This document shows, one piece after another, positions 54,930 to 64,000 of a DNA stretch of 64,000 nt (positions are counted from its first letter, which is position 1; every line of letters starts with the position of its first letter). This stretch comes from Chondrus crispus (Eukaryota; Rhodophyta; Florideophyceae; Gigartinales; Gigartinaceae): positions 62,001 to 126,000 of the forward strand of contig NW_005179050.1 of assembly GCF_000350225.1 (NCBI RefSeq), written 5' to 3'. The notes beneath the pieces were generated by a model. That model worked only from the letters and a program-made list of their open reading frames with translations, had not been told where the DNA came from and did not search any database. Made by a program: the position numbers and the translations under genes.

Positions 54930-54974
54930 TACAAATCTAATCTAAATCTAATACGAGGAGGGGGATATGCTACA

Positions 54975-55614
54975 TGGCCCCCCTCTCACGTGTGGACGTC
55001 CGCGTACACAGGTTTTGTAGAACTGTCCGTCATTTCCTCGCAGCCGAGCGACAGCCATCCTTACCGCCCTCGTGATCCCCTGTCCGTCCGTGTTCGGTGC
55101 CTTCTGCTTTCCGTTTTTCGTGAGCTGAGGTCGTAGCTCCCGCCGCAGTACTTCAACATTCACGGCCCATCGCCCTTGCCTCAGCGTATTGCTCGCCCTG
55201 CCTTCCCGGTCCTTTCTTTTCACGACTCCTGTTCGCGTCCCTTTTCGCGTCGCCCTCGCGATCACGTCCTTCCCGTCCCACACGTCTACCCCAAGCACCG
55301 GGCCCTCGACCGTGTTGCTCTTGCGCGGTGGCGAGAGAGGCGGCGTGCAGGGCCTATTCGTGAGTGGTCAACCCGCCTCCCGAGCTCCTTCCCTTTGATC
55401 CTTATCACGGGGCCACGGCATGCGCTGTCGAATGTAGCGCGGCGGCGGTGGAGTGTATTATGATCTTCCAGGCGCCTTCCCTCCTCGCCATCGCACACGG
55501 TGGGGGCTTCAGGTCATCGCACCTTCCCTGTGCTTCGTCGCACGCCCTTCATCAGCGTGCAGGGATGTGCATCTGTAGGGAGCGCACTGGCGTAGTCGTC
55601 TCTCTTATCCTTAG
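54975..55614. other. Gypsy 3' internal noncoding
   Basis: Starts with the polypurine tract. Bases 54976-55009 match 58603-58637 (GGCCCCCCTCTCA... ACGTCCGCGT.CAC, about 28 of 34), a duplicated 3'-end segment. Minus ORF 54948-55298 has no recognisable domain. Confidence 0.4.
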
Positions 55615-57045
55615 CCCATCCCTTGCCCTCGGAGGCGACGGCACGGACGCGCGCGACCCACGTTCTGTTCTGTGCGCCTCTCGCCTTCAGGAGCGAGGGC
55701 ACGCACGCGCGGCGTCCGTCTTTCCTCGTGCGCGCCCCGCCTTCGGTGGCGAGGGCGCGGACGCGCAACACGCGTCTCCTCCTTTGCGTCCCTCGCCATC
55801 CGGGGCGAGGCGAGGACGTTTCTCCTATCCTTCGCGCGCCCCTCGCCTTCGGAGACGAGGGCACGGACGCGCGCGATGCACGTTCTGTTCTGTGCGCCTC
55901 TCGCCTTCGGGGGCGAGGGCACGCACGTGCGGCGTCCGTCTTTCCTTATGCGCGCCCCTCGCCCTCCGTGGCGAGGGCGCGAACCAGCAACACGCGTCTA
56001 CTTCTTCGCGCCTCGCCATCCGGGGCGAGGGGGGGAGGAAGCGCGGTCTTGCGGGAACGGTAGCAAGCTGTGCGACGGCAGCGGTGTCGTCCTCTGCCGC
56101 CGGCTCCTGCGCGCGTTTGTCTTCTCGTCGGCGTGCCCTCGCCGTCGGCAGCGAGGGCGCGGACGCGCGGCGTTCGTCTTCCTTTTCGTGCCCCTTGCCA
56201 TCGGCGGCGAGGGGCGGGGGTGAGGAGGTTGCTCTCGTTCGTCTGCAGCGAGCGCCGCGCGGGCGCATGCCTGTCGAGCGCTGCCCGTGCGGGACAGCCA
56301 TTTGACATTAATCAAATCCCAAAAAATTCCAAATCTTCCCGCCAAAAACATTTTTGCCAAAAATATCACAGCACAGGCCGTGATGGGTGCGCGGTCATGT
56401 CCAGCGATGTACGCCCCTTTTCGGTAATTGGGTGGCCTGTTTGTCACTCCGCGCGGGGTCTCCCCCCTCTTCGGCGAGGAGGGGGTGCTGACGCTCGACG
56501 TGCCCGGTCTTCGTGACGTCCCTCGCCATCGAGGCGAAGGCGCAAGCGCGCTACGTCCGTCTCCTTCTTCGCGTCCCTCGCCATTCGGGGCGAGGGCGCG
56601 GACACGCAACACGAGTCTCTCTCTTCGCGTCCCTCGCCATTCGGCGAGGGTGCGGACGCGCAACGTGCGTCTCTCTCTCCGCGTCCCTCACCATTCGGGG
56701 CGAGGGTGCGGACATTTCTCTTATCCTTCGCGCGCCCCTCGCCTACGAAGGCGAGGGCGGAAGCGCGCGACGTTCGTCTCCTTCAGCGCGCCCCCTCGCC
56801 ATCGGGGCGAGGGCAGATTGCGCGCGACGTTCGTCTCCTTCAGCGCGTCCCTCGCCATTCGGGGCGAGGGCGCGGACATTTCTCTTATCCTTCGCGCGCC
56901 ACCCGCCTTCGGCGGCGAGGGCGCGGATTCTCGACGTACGCCTTCTTCTGGACTTTCGTCGCTGTTGGGGCGAGGGGGCGAGCGTGCCGTAGTTCGCTCT
57001 CTCAGTTCTGTCCCTCCTCGCCGTCGTGGCGAGGGCGCCGGCGCG
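55615..57045. repeat. GC-rich minisatellite with palindromic cores
   Basis: About 20 degenerate units, 55-65 bp apart, each with a hairpin core CCTCGCC-NTYSGG-GGCGAGG followed by GCGCGGACGCGC-like sequence and a CTCTCC/TTCGCG spacer. Two blocks (55615-56230 and 56460-57045) flank an A/T-rich 140 bp spacer (56298-56440). Several frames stay open on both strands, producing Arg/Ala/Ser-rich ORFs of up to 350 codons that I do not accept as genes. Confidence 0.85.
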
Positions 57046-58612
57046 CGGCGTCGACGCACACGCGCGGGGAGCGGGGAAACAAGGCTGGTGTCGAACCCGA
57101 GGTCGGGGTCGGACAGCCTTTTGAACGTATATTTGCGATCAGCCCAGCGGCGCTCGCGTCACGTGGATGTCGCCCTTATGTCGGCCTTGTCAGCGCCGGG
57201 GGTTGTACGCGGGGGGGGGTGTACGAAGCGCAAAGTCGGGGTGCGGCGTGACGTCCGTTGTCCCCTGACGACCGCTGTCTCTGCTTGTCTTTCGGTCAGA
57301 CAAGGCGGACTCGGCCCTCAGATATCCCAGCGACGCCACTGCGGGAACCTCTCACGAGCGGCAGCACGCGTATCCTACCCTATCGCTCGGGCCTTGTCCC
57401 GCACGGGGAAAGGGAAGCCTTCCCCAAGCCGTTGTAGTTCGCAACGCGACCTCGCGTTCGCCTTCAGCCAGCGGAGGTGATTTGTATCCTTCCCGCCATT
57501 GCGGGTCGGGTGTACGCCACACGCGCCGCCCCGTGCACGTGCCATCCATGCCGCACGTCTAGCCAAGGCAATTTCCACCACCCAATATTTTTTCTGTCCG
57601 GGTAGGATGCTGGTGCGGACGCCGTCGCTAGTCGGCGGCCAATCTCGTACGGTGGCGCCGGGAAGCTGCGCGTTCGGAGCGCTGCTTCGTTGGCGCCATC
57701 GCCGAGAGTGTCCCTCTCATGGTGTTGTACTGTCCGTCTGAAGGGTCGGGTCTGGGCTACGTTTGGCCATCCCGCGGGGCGTTGCGTGTCTCGTATGCCA
57801 ACTTGCGTACGTTCGCTCACGTGAGTTGCCCATTTTTCCCCCGACTAATTTACTGTTAATTTTTCTATTCCCGTGGTGGCGGATTGACACCGAGCGAGCG
57901 GTGCGCTGCGTGGGGATGCCGCACTGTACGACAAGTGTCCCCACGTCTTCCCAAATTTTCACACCTCATCCGCCAGTGCTGTCGAGACCGGGTTGGGGGT
58001 ATGACAGTGTAATTTCCCCTTGCCCCTATTTTCGCGTATTAGCCGTTGGCGGAGCTGTTCGTTGTCTCATACGGGACCCCCATCCTCACGAGCCACAGGG
58101 ACTCTCGGTCTCTACGCCCCGCGTTTCAGCTCCTCTCCGCAACTTGCAACACCTTGTATTGCTTAACCCCTTCCGAGTTCCGGGGCTTATGTGCCGTATG
58201 GAGGGGATCGCCGTTCGGCCTCCACTCGCGTTACGATCCTCCAGCGTGGGGTACTGTACGTGGTACCGCTTTCTTCCGCCATTGTGTCCTATTATGCCAA
58301 GGGCTCCCGTGATTTCGTTGGGGTTGCTTCAGTCGCCGGACCTCCCCTCGCCGCGGTGATCGGACTTAACGGAACGTCCTGTGACCCTGTTCGGGGGGGA
58401 GTGTCCGACCTTTCAGCTCCGGAAGGGGTACTCGACTTCCCTTCGAGCTCTGCGTCCTCGTATCGTCGGTCACTGCCGGGTCGAGATCCTTGCTGGCAGT
58501 CCGTACTGCCTCGCCTTTACGTCGTGTGTCCTTGGGTTTCGGAAGTCAAATACGGCTTGACTTCTGGGCCGTCCTCACGTCAACCGTAACGAAGCGGTTG
58601 AGGGCCCCCCTC
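57046..58612. other. No gene recognised
   Basis: GC-rich sequence between the minisatellite and the gypsy chromodomain stop, probably the 3' untranslated part of the gypsy element or a second LTR remnant. GAGAGGGGGGCC (minus) at 58603-58614 overlaps the chromodomain stop and would suit a polypurine tract. Confidence 0.35.
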
Positions 58613-61600
58613 TCAAGCATGAACGTCCGCGTTCACGTCAGACGTGAGGTTCCTGCCGGTGCGTCTCCGGAGGCGTTGGGCGTAACGAGACACCAACTCC
58701 TCCGGAACGTGAGTCCGGGCGGTCCATGTGGGCGTGTCGTAATCCGCCCACTTGATGAGGAACTCGATTGTTCCGTCCTCCATGGCTCGATGCCGGAGTA
58801 ATCGTCCCACGGCATACTGCGTGCCCTCGGTGACCTTGTCGGCAAGGTCACTTGGGGTTGTCGTACTCGCCCGTGGCGCGCCCGTCGGCCGTGGCGCGTA
58901 CACGCAGCTGTCTGCGGAGACGCGCTCGGTGACACCATCACGATCGATCGTGATAGTTCACGATCGATCGTGATAGTTCGCCGGTCGTTGGCGAGCACCC
59001 GGTATGGCCCCACGGCGGGCGACGCGAGTTTGTTGGACGTCCTTGCCCCATCGGTGGGTTCACGTAGACGTAATTAACCGGTGCAAGGCGCGTGTTAATC
59101 TGTCGCGCGCGCTTGTCGAAGACGCGCTTGTACCGGGCCTGCGTCCGACGCAGGTTACCGTACGCCTTCTGGATCGTGTCGTCCAACGTCTTGAGGAACT
59201 CAGCGTGCGCGTTGCCCCTATCGGACGGGGACGCGTCACCTTCGGCTCTACATAGAGAGAACTCCGGCGGTGGTCGGCTGAGGACGAGCCCGAAGGGCGT
59301 CGTACGCATGGTACAATGTACGTGGGAGTTGTACGCGTACGTAAGCGGCCCCACGTACACGTCCCAGTCGTCCTGATGTTCGCTGACGTAATTGCGTAAC
59401 ATCGAAGCGATCGTCCGATTGTATCGCTCGACCTGCCCGTCCGTCTGGGGGTGGTACGCCGAAGTGTACAAGTTCGTCACCCCCAGGACATGGCACGTTC
59501 TGTAGAAGAACTTCGCGTTAAATTGCTGTCCGTTATCGGACAGTAGCGAGCGTGGGACGCCGTATTTAAATACCCACGTGTCGCAGAACGCGACGGCGAC
59601 CGTGTACGCGGTTACGGTCTGCAGTGCCACAACTTGAGTCAGCTTGGTGAAACGGTCCGTAATTACGAGAAGGAACCGTTTCCCTGCCTTCGTCTCCGAA
59701 AGCGGTCCCAAGATGTCGATGGCGAGGCTGGCAAGCGGCCGTGTGGCCGGGAACAACTTCAAACGGTTGACGTGTTTCTGCAACTTAACACGGTTCATTG
59801 CGCAGGTTCGGCACCCTCGCACCATAGCTGCGACATCTGCTGCGAGATGGGGCTAGTAGAACTCGCGACGGAGCGCGAAGTACATACGGTTCTGGCCCGG
59901 GTGCCCCGCGATGGTTGGTGTGTGGCAGAGCTGGAGCAGCGGAGCCCGTAGCGTCCGAGGCACCACGATTTGCTCGATTTCAGGGTCGAAGGGGTGTCTC
60001 CGTTTGAGCACCCCGTGGCGGTCTTCGAAGAACGCGGAGTCCCGAGACTCTGACTGTTGTGCCAGTACGGTCTGGCAGAAGTCATCCACGCGTTGCTCTT
60101 CGGCTATCTCTCCTAACGTAAGAGGGGCCGGAAGGTCGTCCTGCGGAGGGGCGCCCGTGGAGGCGGGCACGCCAACTTCGGGTTCTTCGGCGTGCTCGAT
60201 GTCGACAGCGTCGAACTCGTCGTTCTCCTTCTAGAACATGTGGGTCCTTCAAGAGCGGGGGCCTCGTCGTCGTCCCTCGGCTCGTCGCGCGTACGGACGC
60301 GCGAACTTCTTCGCGATCCGGCTTGGTTCCTTGTTGTCACGAAGACATGGACGGCCTTGTGATCGCAGCTCGCGGTACAGACGTGGCCCGCGAGCTCGTC
60401 CGACACGTGACGGACCGTGGTGCCCGCGTCGAGGGTGGATGTCGTCATCCACCTCGACGACTAGGCGAGGGTCGTCGGTGACCTTTGGCGACACGAGGCG
60501 TAATAGGGCATCGGGCACCTGGTGCACGCGCCCGGGGCGGTACTGGATGGTGAAGTCGTATTCCGCCAAACGCAGTCGCCACCGGGTAAGCCTTCCGGAG
60601 CTCTCCGTGAAGGACATGAGCCATCGGAGGGCATCATGGTCCGTCCGGACGGTGAACTTGGTACCTTCGATGTACGGCCGTAGTGTGCGTATGGCCCACA
60701 CTACGGCAAAGCACTCGCGTTCCGTAGCGCTGTAGTTGCGCTCAATATCGGTCAGTTAGTACGACCAATACCCCACGGGGCGCCAGTCGTTGGCACCTTT
60801 GTGTTCCTGGAGCAACGTACAGCCCAGTTGATAGGCTTTAGCATCCGTGTCGATCATGTACGGCCGACCGTACCGCGGCAATGCTAGGATCGGCGGGGAA
60901 ATCATCCGCTCCTTCAACGCTTCGAACACTTGAATTTGCAGCTCGGTCGGGTCGTCGAAGTTGGGGTCCGCGTCCTTGCGCGTCATGTCCGTTAATGGGC
61001 GCGCAATTTTCGCGAACCCCTTCATGAAGCGGCGGTAGACGTTGCACGCTCCGAGGTACGAGCGCACCTGCGTTAACGTCCTCGGAAACGTGAAAGTCTT
61101 GAAGGCGTCCGCCGCCGCTTCGGCGACGCTCAGCTTACCTGGGGAAATGACGTGACCCAGGTAGTGCACCTTCGGCTGGAAGAAGCTACACTTCTTGAGC
61201 TTGAGGAAGATTCCGGCGCTCCTCAACAACCTCAAGACAGTGTCGAGATGCCTCGCGTGTTCTCCGTGCGTACGGGAGAACACGATGACATCATCCAGGT
61301 AGACGAGGCATATCTGCCATCGGACGTCAGATAGGATGATGTCGAGGCACGTTGGAAGGTGGCCGGTGCCCCCTTTAGCCCGAACGGCATACGCAAATGG
61401 CGAAACGTTCCCATATGCGTAGTGAACGTGGTCTTGTCCCGATCTTCCGGAGCGACGGGATCTGCCAATAACCGGAATTGCAGTCCAACGTCGTGAAGAC
61501 GGCTGCATCTCCGAGCGAATCGATGCAGTCGTCCATCCGGGGCAGCGGATACGAATCCGCTGCCGTCTTCGCGTTGAGACGCCGGTAGTCCACGCAGAAC

Positions 61601-63177
61601 CGAAGAGAGCCGTCTTTCTTCGGTACGAGCACCACGGGGGACGCCCACTCGGTGCTCGCAGGTTCGATTACCCCTGCGTTCAACATTTTGTTGACTTCCT
61701 TGGCGACCATCTCACGCATAGCCGGCCCCTTTCGGTAGGGCATTGAACGTATCGGCTTCGTACCCGGTTCGAGGGGAATGCGGTATTCGGTCGCTCGGAT
61801 CGTTCCGAGCGCCCCGCTCCACAGACTCGAGTGCCTATGGAGCATCTCGAGCACGTGGCCCCGGAACTTGTCATCATCGATGTATGACAAGTCGATTTCT
61901 TTTTCCCAATCCTCCGGCGGATTTTCGGGATCCTTTTTAGAGGCGGGTGCAGTGCCCCCTTCCGGCGGCGGGCACCTCGCCGGTCGGCTGTCCGTACCGG
62001 CTCCTCTCTTTCCAACGGTTGCCCCCTGCGCGGAGCCTGGTCGACCAGCTCCTGCCGTTCCGACTTGATCGGCCAAGTCGGTGAGGTGTAGCGCGTGCGC
62101 GATCCCCTCGGCGACGCGGCGTTCGGGCGTCAGGATCGCGAGGGGGTGGCGTTTAGCATATCCCACAACGGTGTGTTTCGGAAGCCGCCTTTCCCGTCGA
62201 GAAAAGTTCACGACGATGACGTCGAAGGTCTGGTTCGGCAGGACCTCGGCGACGCCGTTCATCAGCCTCACTCCATGCCGGTGTTGGAGTGACGGCTTTG
62301 GCTCCATGAACACGAGGCCCCTCCCCGTAGTGGTAACGCGCACACGGGCCTGCGACCTCGCGGGGATGGTAGCCCAGCGGGCGATTCGGATCGCCTGCGG
62401 GGCTTCGTCGCGTGCGTCAGCCCGGTATGTCTGACATCCGTGCTGCCTGGTTGGGGGAGTCGGCTCCCCCTTCCCGTCGACGATGGCAACGGAGCCACTT
62501 TGGCGGAGCTCCAACCGTTGAGCTTCGATGTCGATACTTCGTACGTGTGTATGGATGAAGGCCGTACCAAGGAGGACCGGCACGGCGAGCTGGTCCGCCA
62601 CGACGAACGGAATTGGGAACGTCGTGTTCCTCAACCGCACAGACAGACGTACGACGGCCGAGAGCTTAAGCGGGTTGCTATTCGCGCCTGCCAATCGTGG
62701 CAGTGGCGCGTCGCGGATGACGTACCGCGACCAATCGGGAGGAAGGTCGGCCTTCCTCACCAGATTGTACCCCGAGCACGTATCAACGGCGATCGTACGG
62801 GGCTTGAAGGCATTTCCCTCCGTGGCTATCGAGCCGAGGACGTTGTAAATCTTCGACGTCATAAGGCAAATGACGCCGTCGACCACCTTCGGCGTGCCCG
62901 GCTCGGCGAGATCGTTCCGCCTGGGCCGCCGGCGCCGGTTCCGACTTCTCTTCCGCGTCCTTCGGCCTTCGAGGGGCGCCCTTCGGTCGGCCGCGTCCCC
63001 GCGACAAGTCGCGTTCGTACGCAGCTTGAATTCTTCTGGCGGCCCCGGGTCCCCCGGGGTCGGGCCGCCGTCGCGTTCGATGCGCTTCTTGTTAGGCACT
63101 TGGCTCACGATTGCCACAGTGCCTTCCTCCATATGCCCCGGGCTCAGGGTTGCTTCAGCGTCTTCGTCCTTTCGCAC
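58613..63177 (-). pseudogene. Ty3/gypsy chromovirus pol: PR-RT-RNase H-IN-chromodomain
   Basis: From 63177 downward: a basic N-terminal region, then protease TIAVDTCSGYNLV (Asp132). RT has EWASPVVLVPKKDGSLRFCV, LDCNSGYWQIP and VYLDDVIVFS. RNase H has ECFAVVWAIRTLRPYI and VRTDHDALRWLMS, and an HHCC region has CHTPTIAGHPGQ and GCRTC. The integrase core has ASLAIDILG, LLSDNGQQFNAKFF and YHPQTDGQVERYN. The chromodomain (FLIKWADYDTPTWTARTHVPEEL) ends at 58613. Frameshifts lie near 61460, 61345 and 59020 and at the 20 bp duplication at 58936. In-frame stops lie at 60756, near 60249-60231 and at 59853. The element cannot make an active pol, though all domains are recognisable. Confidence 0.9.
58936..58975. 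repeat. 20 bp tandem duplication
   Basis: TCACGATCGATCGTGATAGT occurs twice head to tail (58936-58955, 58956-58975). Each copy contains the palindrome CACGATCGATCGTG. Twenty is not a multiple of three, so it shifts frame between the integrase tail and the chromodomain. Confidence 0.9.
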
Positions 63178-63323
63178 CGAGCTTACGGGTGTCTCGGTGC
63201 GCTTGTGCGGGGTTGAGGGGAATGATATCGGTAGACATTCCCCTCCCCCGCCGGGGACAAATAGGGGCGGGTCTAGGTTGGTGTGACAAGACGGTTCACG
63301 CGACCGCGCGAACGTAACCGTCT

Positions 63324-64000
63324 TTACGGGGTTTTCGAACTACCCGAGCTGTCAGTGCTATTCGCTTGGCTATCGTTAGCTAACGCGTCGACGGGCCCCT
63401 GGCCGCGCGGATGGGGACGGTTTCCCCACACCGACTGGGCATCTTCTACGAAGTAATCGGATACTTCGTGGCCTTGGATTGCAACGTCCGGCCGTTGCAA
63501 TATTCGAGGGGCAGAGAGAACGGGCTCTCCTCCGCCTTCTTCCGTGGGCTGGGGGTGCGTCTCCCCAGCCCAATCCTGGAGGTACATGATGGCGTTCTGT
63601 ACCCCTTGGGGCAACGGGGGTCGGCCCCGGTCGCCTCGCCCATCTCGACGGGGATATCGCGTATCCATCCGACGAGGGTCACGTCGATCCCTTTGATCGG
63701 TCCCCGGGTATCGGTACCCGCCTTCACGAGGGGCAAAGCGGACGCCCCCACTCGATCGACTTGGGTCACCTCGCCGCCGGCCTCAGGCTTCCCGCGTAGA
63801 CTGCTGGATGAGATTGCGCATTCCGGGGCGCGTCTCCATCTGATAGCGGTAGTTCCTGTACGCCGTGAACTGACGTTGTTCAGGCGACAGGAACGGGCCC
63901 GCGTACATGGCGTGGCCGTACGTCCGGCACAGCCAACAAATGTACGCGCTGCCATCGGTCGACGCGAAAGTCGCCGCGTGGCGTGCCTTCTCATCGGTGA
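63324..64000 (-). pseudogene. Gypsy gag, C-terminal part, runs off window
   Basis: The frame enters at the right edge and contains a knuckle-like CWLCRTYGHAMYAG (C-x2-C with GH, last Cys missing) and FLSPEQRQFTAYRNYRYQ. An in-frame TGA at 63783-63785 breaks it. The same frame continues to 63324 with an acidic, Pro-rich tail (NAIMYLQDWAGETHPQPTEE). It precedes pol on the same strand, as expected for gypsy. The N-terminal part and 5' LTR lie beyond 64000. Confidence 0.65.

Larger units (their letters stand above)
54364..54974 (-). mobile_element. Gypsy LTR inserted in Copia3 integrase
   Basis: 611 bp with terminal inverted TGTAGTATA/TATGCTACA (TG...CA). The left junction disrupts the Copia3 integrase frame. 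On the right the minus strand reads GAGAGGGGGGCC directly before the LTR start (54986-54975), a textbook polypurine tract, so this is the 3' LTR of a minus-oriented element lying to the right. Four CACGTG boxes and a 10 bp hairpin (54906-54929) lie in its U3. Confidence 0.65.

Noticed and set aside
55364..57480. Arg/Ala/Ser-rich ORFs of up to 350 codons on both strands
   Set aside because: They lie on the GC-rich minisatellite, are open in several frames at once and have no domain.

Overview
This is eukaryotic nuclear DNA dominated by transposable elements. It holds LTR retrotransposons of the Ty1/copia and Ty3/gypsy types, a piggyBac-type element, a tnp2/KDZ-like transposase, and a few compact host genes. 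Those genes have AATAAA signals, and one has a short GT-AG intron with a TACTAAC branch site. There are no operons and no bacterial-style ribosome binding sites. Compact, mostly intronless genes between LTR elements, plus a cluster of LEA-like (desiccation-type) proteins, fit a red macroalga of the Chondrus kind. That assignment is inference; no sequence here proves it.

Layout: 0-9.4 kb holds a membrane-protein gene, an upstream array of six CACGTG boxes spaced exactly 28 bp apart, a foldback MITE, a decayed tnp2-like transposase (3.9-7.6 kb) and two tandem-repeat blocks (102 bp and 106 bp units). 10.9-23.2 kb is nested retroelement debris: two inverted copies of one LTR, a chromodomain gypsy pol remnant and two gag fragments. 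It also carries an orphan ORF of about 577 codons on the + strand at 12.4-14.1 kb. 23.9-32.6 kb is a GC-rich stretch with broken fragments of an enoyl-CoA hydratase-like gene and a METTL18-like methyltransferase, split by a 6,656 bp copia element (Copia1, 24648-31303, target duplication CGCAG). 33.8-35 kb carries an uncertain intron-containing gene. 35.6-42.5 kb is a second copia element (Copia2, minus strand, target duplication CCAGT). It has LTRs that look identical and a single intact gag-pol ORF, so it is very young and possibly active.

43-47.2 kb carries three LEA-like genes on the minus strand, two of them beginning Met-Gly-Cys (predicted double lipid anchor). 48.8-51.3 kb is a piggyBac-type element whose transposase frame has two stops. 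51.7-54.4 kb is a decayed third copia element cut by a gypsy LTR (54364-54974). From there to the window end runs gypsy material on the minus strand: a 1.4 kb minisatellite of about 20 palindromic cores, then chromodomain, integrase, RNase H, RT, protease and part of gag, broken by stops, frameshifts and a 20 bp duplication.

The most notable observation is in the untranslated leaders of Copia1 and Copia2. The two elements differ widely in protein sequence, yet both carry the same ordered series of RNA hairpins between LTR and gag, with conserved stems, variable loops, compensatory change and matching spacing. It looks like a conserved structured RNA, possibly for packaging, dimerisation or translation control.
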